NCBI GenBank assembly: GCA_031271875.1
Contig: JAISVD010000154.1
Coordinates: 1-11,424 of the forward strand
Direction: 5' to 3'
From: Spirochaetaceae bacterium
GTDB taxonomy: Bacteria > Spirochaetota > Spirochaetia > Treponematales > Treponemataceae
DNA length: 11,424 nt
Of this stretch, positions 1 through 6,782 are shown piece after piece (position 1 is the stretch's first letter; each line of letters opens with the position of its first letter). The position numbers were made by a program, and so were the translations under genes. The notes beneath the pieces are model-generated. The model was not told the origin of the DNA. It worked only from the letters and a program-made list of their open reading frames with translations, and made no database searches.

Positions 1-535
1 AGCTGGTTATCGCCGGATCATTTTTTGCCGACTGTGCCAGAAGCGCCAATGTGGAGAGGATAATCGTATCCTGAGACACGGTATTGACCACCGATGTATC
101 GGAAAGCAGCAGTTGCAACGCCGTTGTATCAACATCCGTCGGGATGGACTCAAATATTCTATCCATAAAATCCACGGGGTCGATGGACGAAAAATCGACA
201 CCCGTATTTGTTATAGTATTGATCGTATTTGTAATGGCTTCAACAGAAAAGGTAGTATCAGTAGCCAGCTTCAGGATAGATTCCTTTTCTCCTGAAGAAA
301 GCCCCTTGAGTTCCCCATCCGATTTCTTTCCCAATTCCTTGAGCAACTGTTTCCGCTCCTCCCCCCGGGCGTTTTCCGCTTGGTTGACAAGCTCGGCGGT
401 AGACAGATTTTTATATATATTGTTCCTTTTCAGCCCGGAGGCGAGGGAAGTACCGAAAACACTGTCACAGGAAACCAGTATCAGGGAAATACCCAGAAAG
501 ATACAGATACGTATAAAAAAGTGAAATATTTTCAT
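1..535 (-). CDS. Putative lipoprotein, N-terminal part (runs off the left edge)
   Basis: The reading frame begins with ATG at 533-535 and stays open to base 1, giving 178 codons without a stop, so the C-terminus lies outside the window. An AGGAGG-like site (GGAGG, bases 541-545) sits 5 nt before the ATG and fixes the start. The protein opens MKIFHFFIRICIFLGISLILVSC: a basic residue, a hydrophobic stretch, then a lipobox LVSC with the lipidated Cys at residue 23. This predicts export and anchoring in a membrane after signal peptidase II cleavage. The mature part is rich in Thr, Ser, Asp and Lys, with a charged helical segment (about residues 40-85) followed by a T/D-rich stretch (ATDTTFSVEAITNTINTITN). 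I recognise no domain. Its function is unknown. An antisense frame over the same bases is a shadow. Confidence 0.8.
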   Translation of the reverse strand, partial: MKIFHFFIRICIFLGISLILVSCDSVFGTSLASGLKRNNIYKNLSTAELVNQAENARGEERKQLLKELGKKSDGELKGLSSGEKESILKLATDTTFSVEAITNTINTITNTGVDFSSIDPVDFMDRIFESIPTDVDTTALQLLLSDTSVVNTVSQDTIILSTLALLAQSAKNDPAITS

Positions 536-569
536 ATGTTCCTCCGAAATTATCGGCAAGCTGTTTTAT

Positions 570-598
570 AGTATAGCACCATATTATAGTAAAAACAA
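570..598 (-). promoter_or_regulatory. Sigma-70-type promoter of the lipoprotein gene
   Basis: Read on the minus strand, TTGTTT (bases 593-598) and TATACT (570-575) are separated by exactly 17 bp, about 35 bp before the start codon at 535. A second -10-like word, TATAAT, lies within the spacer. Confidence 0.6.
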
Positions 599-637
599 TC
601 TAATTATGCAGCGCGCGATTCAGGGATAATCTTTATA

Positions 638-715
638 GGGGGACAGAGCTTGTCAAATCATCTCCTGAATGCCGCTGAATAACTGGATTTATTCAAAAAA
701 CAGGGACAGAGCTTG
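638..715 (+). repeat. Two copies of the dispersed word GGGACAGAGCTTG
   Basis: Exact copies of GGGACAGAGCTTG occur at 640-652 and 703-715, 63 bp apart, in the space between the lipoprotein promoter and the end of the next gene. The same word or close variants recurs at 5853, 5932, 6627 and 6668, always on the plus strand. Between the two copies is a small hairpin (GAATAA, loop CTGGAT, TTATTC, 678-695). The rest of the 262-bp space (536-797) shows no gene, and I see no convincing T-tailed terminator for the gene ending at 798. Confidence 0.6.
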
Positions 716-797
716 GTTGTAACTACCATTACTGTAAACGGATAACCATCCGGTCATATGAACCTTTGATTCGTCCTTTTCGGACATGCTGCCTCTG

Positions 798-1817
798 TTA
801 TTCCGTTCCGAGGTTGTCCACGGTATAATCATAGATATGCCATATTCCGTCCCGCTGGCGCAGAAAATAGGTGTATCGTTTTTTCTCCTGGAACCCGTCA
901 TAACTGAACCATTCAAGAACGGAAACCGTTCCCTCCGTAGTGGTATACATGGTCTTCTCGATCTGGAACGACTCAGGGATTGCGACAATATCCCGGTCTA
1001 TCCGATCCTGACGCAAATCGAGTTTGTAATCCTCCAGCATCCGCGCCCTGCCGTCGGCGGATTCGGCGCGGTATCGCCGGTTCCGGGCGGGATCCCGGAG
1101 CAGCATCTCCTCCACATCCATATACAGAAAATACTGATCCCAGAGGCTGCGCTGGCGGGAGGTAAGGGTGTAACTGATTATCTGATCCGGCGGAATCTGC
1201 TCGGGGCGGAGAATATCCTTTGTCTCCGGTGAAACAGGAAGCGCCCCTCCTGCCGCCGATGGAGCGGGGCGTATCTCCAGAGTAAGCCTGTTGGATCGTA
1301 TCGGAGAAACTGCCTGAGCAACCGTGGAGGAGTTGAACGCTGCCAGACTTCCCGCAGGAATCTCAAGACGGTTCAGTTCAGGATAAAACCAGTTTTCAAG
1401 ATAATACACCCCCGGTTCCGATATTTTCAGATAATCCCTGACATTTTCCACAAAGGAATACTGTTCACCCGGTTCAAGGGATATCTCCCGGAAAAAAACA
1501 GGTTGATTAGTACTGCGTTTTCTGATAAAACCATCTGTATGGATTAAGGGCATATTTTTTACAGTATAAGCCGCGAAATCCGTACTGAATATACGGTCTT
1601 CGGCAAGTTTGAATCTGATCGTCCTGGAACCGGAGTTTGCTATTGTTATCCGTACCTGTATGGGATTATCCGCAACTGCCGAATCCGTATAGTAAATGGT
1701 TTTGTCAAAAAACCGTATAGAGATATCGGCGCTGTTGGTCCCGGTCTCCTGTGCGGACAGTACCGACGGGACAGAAAGCGCAATTATTGATATAATTACC
1801 GTAAGAAGACGTTTCAC
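798..1817 (-). CDS. Secreted/periplasmic protein of unknown function
   Basis: This 339-residue protein starts at GTG (1815-1817), chosen because AGGAG (bases 1825-1829) lies 7 nt upstream. The first 22-23 residues form a classical signal peptide: MKR, then the hydrophobic run LLTVIISIIALSVPSVLSA, with likely signal peptidase I cleavage near Ala22. There is no lipobox Cys, so a soluble exported protein is expected. Residues about 30-190 look beta-rich (ISIRFFDKTIYYTDSAVADN, then a segment with EPGEQYSF), which fits an immunoglobulin-like or beta-sandwich domain. The last ~120 residues end in FLRQRDGIWHIYDYTVDN, a pattern reminiscent of NTF2-like domains. Both fold guesses are weak. The gene is divergent from mfd, with 45 bp between the two starts. 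Confidence 0.75.
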   Translation of the reverse strand: MKRLLTVIISIIALSVPSVLSAQETGTNSADISIRFFDKTIYYTDSAVADNPIQVRITIANSGSRTIRFKLAEDRIFSTDFAAYTVKNMPLIHTDGFIRKRSTNQPVFFREISLEPGEQYSFVENVRDYLKISEPGVYYLENWFYPELNRLEIPAGSLAAFNSSTVAQAVSPIRSNRLTLEIRPAPSAAGGALPVSPETKDILRPEQIPPDQIISYTLTSRQRSLWDQYFLYMDVEEMLLRDPARNRRYRAESADGRARMLEDYKLDLRQDRIDRDIVAIPESFQIEKTMYTTTEGTVSVLEWFSYDGFQEKKRYTYFLRQRDGIWHIYDYTVDNLGTE

Positions 1818-1824
1818 CTGTGAA

Positions 1825-1829
1825 CTCCT
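1825..1829 (-). promoter_or_regulatory. Ribosome binding site that fixes a GTG start
   Basis: On the minus strand AGGAG lies 7 nt before GTG at 1815-1817. No ATG occurs near this position in frame, so this site decides the start of the secreted protein. Confidence 0.65.
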
Positions 1830-1862
1830 GACGTTAGTTACTTTATATATCGGAACATTTAT

Positions 1863-4800
1863 ATGAATACCTTACCTTCAAGTTTATTGCAAGAACACAT
1901 TCACCGCTGGCCAGAGATGAGGGAAACTATCAAATCCCTTGCAGAAGGGGTCTGGCCCCGGGAGATAGACGGCATCCAGGGGGGACTCCACGGGTTTTTC
2001 CTCGAAGAGTACCGCCGCGCCTTTCCCGGTAACATGATGGTGGTGGTTCCCACGGAAAAGGATGCGGAGTCGCTCCTTTCGGACATCGAAAACGACACCG
2101 CCGAGGCAGTACTTTTGCCCTGGTGGGGTTCCATGCCATACCGTCCGGTTGCCCGGGGTTCCCTGGTGTTCGGCCAGCGCGCGGCGGCCCTCGCAAAGAT
2201 GACCGGGGACGCAAGTACCGGAAATGCCGGAAAGCGGCGCATCTTCGTCCTGACCCAGCGGGCCTTCCAGACACCGGTTCCGCCGCCTGAGTATATCCGT
2301 TCCCTCATCTTCACCCTGAAAAAGGGGGCCGGTATCGACACCTCTGCCCTGGCGGAGCGGCTTGCGGGATACGGCTATGTCCGGGTTCCCCGGGTCACTG
2401 TCCGGGGGGAATTCACCCTGCGGGGGGAGGTACTGGATATCTTCATGCCCGGCGAGGATGATGCCCACCGGATCGTATTCGATTTCGACAAAATCGAGCA
2501 GATCAGAACATTCAATCCCGAAGACCAGACATCTACCGGTACCAGTGAAACGCTGCGTATCTACCCGGTGAAGGAGGTCGTCTGGACCGATGAACTGGTG
2601 GAATCCCTGCGGAACAAATTCCGCGGAGAAAAACTTGCGGGGCGGGAGGATTTTCCCGCAGAACGTGTTCCGCAGGGGACAGAGGTGCTTATCACGGAGC
2701 TGATGATACGGAAGGAGAGTGAAGGGGAGGAACTCTTCTATCCTGTGGTATTTGATTCGGCGTATTCTGTTCAGGATTACCTTCATCCTGAGGATACGGT
2801 GCTGTTCCTTGACTACGACCGGCTGGAAAACGCTCAGGAGAGCTTTGAGCGGGAGTACACCGGTCTCTACCGCAAGGCAAAGATGGAAACCGCAGTACCA
2901 CGACCCGAAGAGCTGCTCTTCCGGTTTCAGGATATCGAAAAAAAGCATGAGCGGCGGCTCCTGTTCCGCACCATCAGGGGGACAGAGGCAGCGGGAAGCG
3001 GGAGGATCCATTTTAACTGCGATCCTCCCAGGAGTTTTTTCGGGAATATCACCTATCTCAAGGAGGAACTCGCTGTTCTGCTCAAGGACAACTGGCAGGT
3101 GTTTATCTATGCGGACTCCGAAAACCAGGCGCTGCGGATACAGGAGGTTCTGAAGGATTTTGCCATAACAATTATCCCTCAAGCACTCTCTTCGGGGTTC
3201 GGAATACCGGGTCTCAAGATACTGGTTATTCAGGAAAACGAGATCTTCGGACGCCGGCGGCGAACTCCCCGTTCGGTAAAGCACGCGAAAAGCGCTGTGA
3301 TCGATACCTTTGTGGAACTGAATCCCGGCGACTATGTGGTTCATGTGAATTACGGTATCGGGCAGTTCAAAGGGATCGAGCGGGTCAAGGCTCTGGGAAA
3401 CGAACGGGATTATATCAAACTGGAATACGCCGGGGAGGAGACGGTTTTCATCCCTATTGAGCAGGTGAATCTGGTTCAGCGTTATATCGGAAACGAGGGG
3501 GAGGCCCCGCGGCTCGATACTCTCGGTTCCAAAAGCTGGGAAAACAGGAAAAACCGGGTCAAAAAATCGGTGGAGGATATCGCTCAGCGGCTTATCGACC
3601 TCTACTCCCGGCGGAAAGCCGCCAGAGGGTTCGCCTTTCCCCCTGATTCGGAGTGGCAGGCGAGTTTTGACGCGGCCTTTCCCTATGAGGAGACCGATGA
3701 CCAGATCACCTGTATCGCCGATGTCAAGGCGGATATGGAAAAGCCTGTGCCCATGGATAGGCTTATCTGCGGGGATGTGGGGTACGGAAAAACCGAAGTC
3801 GCCCTCCGGGCGGCTTTCAAGTCGGTGATGGGGGGCAAGCAGGTGGCTTTTCTCGCCCCCACCACTATACTGACGGAGCAGCATTACGAGACCGCTCTGG
3901 AACGGTTCGGAAATTTTCCGGTCAGGATCGCTCAGCTCTCCCGTTTTATCCCAAAACCGGAACAGAAAAAGATACTGGAAAAGGTCGCTTCCGGGGAGAT
4001 CGATATCCTGGTGGGGACCCACCGGATTATCCAGAAGGATGTGAAATTCAAGGAGCTGGGGCTGCTCATTATCGATGAGGAGCAGCGGTTCGGGGTGAAG
4101 GACAAGGAGCGGCTCAAGGAGCTCAAAGCGAATGTGGACTCCCTCTCCATGAGCGCGACCCCCATTCCCCGTACCCTCCATATGTCCCTCCTCAAGATAC
4201 GGGATATGAGCCTTTTGACCACACCGCCGCGGAACAGGCATCCCATCGAAACGGTTATCGACGGATACAACGATGACCGGGTTGCCGCCGCCATCCGGCG
4301 CGAGGTGGAACGGGGAGGGCAGGTATTCTATCTGCATAACAGGATCGAGAGCCTCGATGAGGTGCGCCTCCGGCTTGAACAGCTGGCGCCGGAGATGCTC
4401 ATCGATACAGCTCACGGACAGATGTCGCCTACGGAGCTGGAGGATATTTTCCGGCGCTTCAAAATGGGGGGCTTCCATGTGCTGGTTTCCACAACGATCA
4501 TCGAAAACGGCATCGATATTCCGAATGTGAACACGATCATCATCGACCGGGCGGATATGTACGGCGTCTCCCAGCTCTATCAGCTCCGGGGGCGGGTGGG
4601 GCGTTCCGACAGGAAGGCCTACGCCTACCTGTTCTACCCCGAAGGCCGGGCCCTTTCGGAGATCGCCATGAAGCGGCTCCAGGTTATTTCGGATTTCACC
4701 GATCTGGGGAGCGGGTTCAAAATCGCTATGAAGGATATGGAGATCCGCGGCGCCGGAAACCTGCTGGGCCGTGAGCAGTCGGGGGATATCTACTCGGTGG

Positions 4801-5327
4801 GATTCGATATGTACCTCCGGCTCCTTGAGCAGGCGGTACAGCGGCTGTCGGATGAACATTTCGAGGAGGAGCAGGAGGCGTATCTGGAGCTCGAATATTC
4901 AGGGTTCATTCCGGATAGCTATATAGCAAATCCCCAGATCAAGATGGAGATATATAAGAAGATCGCTGCGGTTTCCGCTCAGGATGAGCTGGAGCGGGTA
5001 TACGCCGAACTCCCGGACAGGTTCGGCCCCATTCCCGAAGAGGTGCAGAGTCTGCTCGCTCTCGCGGAGATACGGATCATCTGCAAGCGCCTCTCCATCT
5101 CCAGCCTGAAGGAGCGCCAGGGACAGGTGCAGGTTGAATTCAGCAAGGTGTCGAAGGTTTCCGTGGATCGGGTGCTTCGTCTCATAAAGGAGTCTGCGGG
5201 GCGGGTGAAGCTCAATCCAGCGCGGCCCAATGTGCTTATCCTCCAGACGGGTACCATCGGTCTCCGGGAGAAGAGCGAGTTTATCCGGGAAAAGCTGGAA
5301 TCGCTTATCTTGGCGGATGCGGGGTAA
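1863..5327 (+). CDS. mfd: Transcription-repair coupling factor Mfd
   Basis: Mfd is a DNA translocase that pushes RNA polymerase stalled at lesions off the template and recruits UvrA for nucleotide excision repair. At 1154 residues it is full length for the family. The N-terminal UvrB-like region includes the LPWWGSMPYRP segment (about residues 85-95). The CarD-like RNA-polymerase-interacting domain is seen at about 480-560 (LNPGDYVVHVNYGIGQFKGI). The motor follows: Walker A GDVGYGKT (637-644), Walker B DEEQ (from 738), SATPIPRT motif III, and motif VI QLRGRVGR (907-914). The translocation (TRG) segment FTDLGSGFKIAMKDMEIRGAGNLLG follows, and the C-terminal regulatory domain spans about 1010-1154. 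All motor residues look intact. The ATG at 1863 has only a weak upstream GGA rather than a good Shine-Dalgarno. It is kept because the protein aligns from there and no better start is near. A 991-codon antisense open frame is a shadow. Confidence 0.97.
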   Translation: MNTLPSSLLQEHIHRWPEMRETIKSLAEGVWPREIDGIQGGLHGFFLEEYRRAFPGNMMVVVPTEKDAESLLSDIENDTAEAVLLPWWGSMPYRPVARGSLVFGQRAAALAKMTGDASTGNAGKRRIFVLTQRAFQTPVPPPEYIRSLIFTLKKGAGIDTSALAERLAGYGYVRVPRVTVRGEFTLRGEVLDIFMPGEDDAHRIVFDFDKIEQIRTFNPEDQTSTGTSETLRIYPVKEVVWTDELVESLRNKFRGEKLAGREDFPAERVPQGTEVLITELMIRKESEGEELFYPVVFDSAYSVQDYLHPEDTVLFLDYDRLENAQESFEREYTGLYRKAKMETAVPRPEELLFRFQDIEKKHERRLLFRTIRGTEAAGSGRIHFNCDPPRSFFGNITYLKEELAVLLKDNWQVFIYADSENQALRIQEVLKDFAITIIPQALSSGFGIPGLKILVIQENEIFGRRRRTPRSVKHAKSAVIDTFVELNPGDYVVHVNYGIGQFKGIERVKALGNERDYIKLEYAGEETVFIPIEQVNLVQRYIGNEGEAPRLDTLGSKSWENRKNRVKKSVEDIAQRLIDLYSRRKAARGFAFPPDSEWQASFDAAFPYEETDDQITCIADVKADMEKPVPMDRLICGDVGYGKTEVALRAAFKSVMGGKQVAFLAPTTILTEQHYETALERFGNFPVRIAQLSRFIPKPEQKKILEKVASGEIDILVGTHRIIQKDVKFKELGLLIIDEEQRFGVKDKERLKELKANVDSLSMSATPIPRTLHMSLLKIRDMSLLTTPPRNRHPIETVIDGYNDDRVAAAIRREVERGGQVFYLHNRIESLDEVRLRLEQLAPEMLIDTAHGQMSPTELEDIFRRFKMGGFHVLVSTTIIENGIDIPNVNTIIIDRADMYGVSQLYQLRGRVGRSDRKAYAYLFYPEGRALSEIAMKRLQVISDFTDLGSGFKIAMKDMEIRGAGNLLGREQSGDIYSVGFDMYLRLLEQAVQRLSDEHFEEEQEAYLELEYSGFIPDSYIANPQIKMEIYKKIAAVSAQDELERVYAELPDRFGPIPEEVQSLLALAEIRIICKRLSISSLKERQGQVQVEFSKVSKVSVDRVLRLIKESAGRVKLNPARPNVLILQTGTIGLREKSEFIREKLESLILADAG

Positions 5328-5575
5328 GTAACGCGGAACCAGACCTTGGTTCTCAAGGATCAAGTCTTACGCCCCGGGAATCAGACTTTGGTTTCTGGGG
5401 CGCAAACAATGAGTCCGCGGACTTACATCTTGCGCCCCAGGACTTAACCTATAATCCCCGGGAACCAGACCTTAGTTCTCAAGACTGAAACCTTAATCTC
5501 TGATAACTAAATAGTAATCTCAGAAGATAGAAGGTTGAGTCCCCGGTACAAAAGCATCCATGCTGGGAAAACAAC
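5324..5575. repeat. Degenerate tandem array of twelve 21-bp units
   Basis: Units begin at 5324, 5345, 5366, 5387, 5408, 5429, 5450, 5471, 5492, 5513, 5534 and 5555, and align at exactly 21 bp without gaps. By eye the consensus is CTTRRKYCCC for positions 1-10 and RGGAAYYARAC for 11-21. T at position 3 occurs in 11 of 12 units, and positions 9 and 12-13 (C and RG) are also well kept. The unit end and the next unit start form a dyad (GGAACCA, 4-5 nt, TGGTTC). Hairpins are therefore centred near 5344, 5386, 5470 and 5512, i.e. at alternate junctions. The first unit overlaps the mfd stop codon, and the last (5555-5575) is weak. Conserved repeats with unique spacers are absent, so this is not CRISPR. 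Function unknown. Confidence 0.7.
5370..5402. other. 14-bp hairpin within the 21-bp array
   Basis: CGCCCCGGGAATCA (5370-5383) pairs with TGGTTTCTGGGGCG (5389-5402) across a five-base loop GACTT. All 14 positions pair if three G-U pairs are allowed in RNA. No T-tract follows, so it is not a standard intrinsic terminator, but it could stabilise or end the mfd transcript. Confidence 0.6.
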
Positions 5576-5820
5576 CGGGGCGATTATCTAATACTGATGA
5601 TTAAAGCAACAATATGAAAATATCTGGTATTGGGATACATCCGGAATCTACTTAGAACGAAACCCGTTCATTACCAAACTTAATCCAAGTCCCAATTCCC
5701 ACCTCAGTTGTAAAATCAGCTTCCCCCGATTCAAAAATATGTGTTTTTATGCTATGACTAAAAGGGGAATACTCAAAACCTCCGGTTTTGAAAAAGCTCT
5801 ACTCCCTCCATGGATGGTGG
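5576..5820. other. Gene-free stretch between the repeat array and the G-rich repeats
   Basis: I see no credible gene here. The only notable structure is a perfect 8-bp hairpin with a three-base loop, TCAAAACC (5773-5780), TCC, GGTTTTGA (5784-5791), followed on the plus strand by AAAAA. CCGGGG at 5575-5580 can pair with CCCCGG at 5541-5546, enclosing the small palindrome AGCATCCATGCT (5553-5564). The open frame 5739-5990 has no ribosome binding site and runs into the repeat zone, so it is not annotated as a gene. Confidence 0.5.
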
Positions 5821-5977
5821 TTGGGGCTTCCAGGGGAGCGGCTATAGGGTTGGGGACAGAGCTTGAGGGACTTGCCGGGAGGGCGGTTCTGGGGATGAGA
5901 GATAGTGGGTCTACCGAGAAAGCGGATTTGAGGGACAGAGCGTTGAGGGATGTTGGGGCTTCCGGGAATAAGCTCTT
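5821..5977 (+). repeat. G-rich zone of short irregular repeats
   Basis: This stretch is built of words of the form NTT, about two bases, GGGRA, then a purine-rich tail. Examples are GGGACAGAGCTTG (5853-5865), CTTGAGGGACTTGCC (from 5862), GTTCTGGGGATGAGAG (from 5886), TTTGAGGGACAGAGCG (from 5927) and CTTCCGGGAATAAGC (from 5959). TTGGGGCTTCC occurs at both 5821 and 5953. Spacing is irregular (about 13-24 bp). The words resemble the 21-bp units upstream: GTTCTCAGGAACCAGACCTT versus GTTCTGAGGGACAGAGCTT. A shared origin is inferred. Confidence 0.5.
5918..5941 (+). repeat. 24-bp direct repeat, left copy
   Basis: GAAAGCGG (5918-5925) followed by ATTTGAGGGACAGAGC matches the copy at 6654-6677 at 22 of 24 positions. 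The two copies flank the HAD phosphatase gene in the same orientation. Confidence 0.6.
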
Positions 5978-6001
5978 ACCACCTTTCTAAAATTGATAAA
6001 C

Positions 6002-6005
6002 GAGG
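6002..6005 (+). promoter_or_regulatory. Ribosome binding site choosing the ATG of the HAD gene
   Basis: GAGG lies 5 nt before ATG at 6011. The frame is open upstream to a TTG at 5993, but that codon has no ribosome binding site and the GAGG would then lie inside the gene, so 6011 is preferred. Confidence 0.65.
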
Positions 6006-6010
6006 TATAT

Positions 6011-6625
6011 ATGATTAAAGCTGTAGTGTTTGATTTCGGGAATGTGATCGCTGTGCAGGATACAAGCTGCTATAAAAAAATGAGCGCCCTCGCCGGTATT
6101 CCGGTTGAAAAGATACAATCCTTTTTCTGGAAACGGCGTGTTGAATACGACCGCGGCGACATTTTGGGGGTACGGATGTATGTCGAGGGGTTCCTGGAGG
6201 CGGGATATCCAGAAAAGGCCGACGACGAGCGGCTCTGCCGGGAGCTGGCGCTGCTGGATACCGGAAGCTGGCTTGATTATGACAAGGCCGTGATCGAGTG
6301 GACCCGGCAGCTCAAACGGGAAGGGTATCTGATCGGGGTTCTTTCAAATATGCCCTGGGATTTTCTCGATCTTCATGAAAAGGAGATACCTCTATTCGTT
6401 GAAGCGGACACGGCTGTGTTTTCATGCAGAGAGAAGCTTATCAAGCCCCAGCCGGAAATTTACCGGGTTCTCCTGTACCGTCTCGGCACTATCCCCGAGG
6501 AAACGGTCTTTTTTGACGATATCGAGGTAAATGTGGTCGCAGCGTGTGATCTGGGCATAAAAGGTATTCTCTGGAATGGGCTTGAGCAGGCGCGGGAGGA
6601 TTTTAACCGGATCAAGATAGGTTAG
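6011..6625 (+). CDS. HAD-superfamily hydrolase, YihX-like phosphatase
   Basis: This 204-residue protein belongs to the haloacid dehalogenase superfamily and most resembles YihX, a sugar-phosphate phosphatase (alpha-glucose-1-phosphate in E. coli). Visible motifs are motif I FDFGNV with nucleophile Asp8, motif II VLSNM with Ser112, motif III Lys145 in KLIKPQPEIY, and motif IV VFFDD with Asp169/Asp170 binding Mg2+. Between motifs I and II lies a helical cap of the type seen in this subgroup. Position Asp+2 of motif I is Gly10 instead of Asp, as in YihX (DLGNV), so this is a subgroup feature rather than a defect. The end VVAACDLGIKGILWNG is also YihX-like. The protein should be cytoplasmic. The substrate cannot be told from sequence. 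The gene stands alone, with repeats on both sides, and one GGGACAGAGCTTG word begins right after its stop codon. Confidence 0.88.
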   Translation: MIKAVVFDFGNVIAVQDTSCYKKMSALAGIPVEKIQSFFWKRRVEYDRGDILGVRMYVEGFLEAGYPEKADDERLCRELALLDTGSWLDYDKAVIEWTRQLKREGYLIGVLSNMPWDFLDLHEKEIPLFVEADTAVFSCREKLIKPQPEIYRVLLYRLGTIPEETVFFDDIEVNVVAACDLGIKGILWNGLEQAREDFNRIKIG

Positions 6626-6681
6626 GGGGACAGAGCTTGAGGAACCACATTAGGAAAGCGGTTCTGAGGGACAGAGCTTAT
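6621..6681 (+). repeat. Two GGGACAGAGCTT words after the HAD gene, including the right copy of the 24-bp repeat
   Basis: GGGACAGAGCTTG is at 6627-6639 and GGGACAGAGCTTA at 6668-6680, 41 bp apart. GAAAGCGG followed by TTCTGAGGGACAGAGC (6654-6677) is the partner of the 24-bp direct repeat at 5918-5941. The TAG stop of the HAD gene (6623-6625) is followed at once by the first word. The remaining bases to 6782 are AT-rich, and I see no clear terminator there. Confidence 0.6.
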
Positions 6682-6782
6682 GCGGGTTTTGAAATCAGCA
6701 TTGTATCTTTATTAAGACATGATGATAAAATTTTTAACATTATAGTATTAATTATGATACATATTCAGAGTTTTTCTACAAA

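Noticed and set aside
84..524. 146-codon plus-strand frame over the lipoprotein gene
   Set aside because: The minus strand over the same bases has a promoter, ribosome binding site, signal peptide and lipobox, so this frame is a shadow.
1884..4859. 991-codon open frame antisense to mfd
   Set aside because: It lies wholly on the opposite strand of a clearly conserved gene. Its peptide has no recognisable domain, and long antisense frames arise from codon bias in such genes.
5324..5575. CRISPR array
   Set aside because: The units are contiguous and all degenerate. There are no near-identical repeats separated by unique spacers, and no cas genes are nearby.
5773..5791. Terminator for mfd at the 8-bp hairpin TCAAAACC/GGTTTTGA
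   Set aside because: The stem is perfect but is followed by A residues on the plus strand, and it lies about 450 bp after the stop codon.
5739..5990. 83-codon open frame before the HAD gene
   Set aside because: No ribosome binding site precedes the ATG, and half of the frame is made of the G-rich repeat words. No family is recognised.
5993..6010. TTG start giving six extra residues on the HAD protein
   Set aside because: GAGG at 6002-6005 is correctly spaced for the ATG at 6011, and HAD proteins of this type begin just before the FDFGNV motif.
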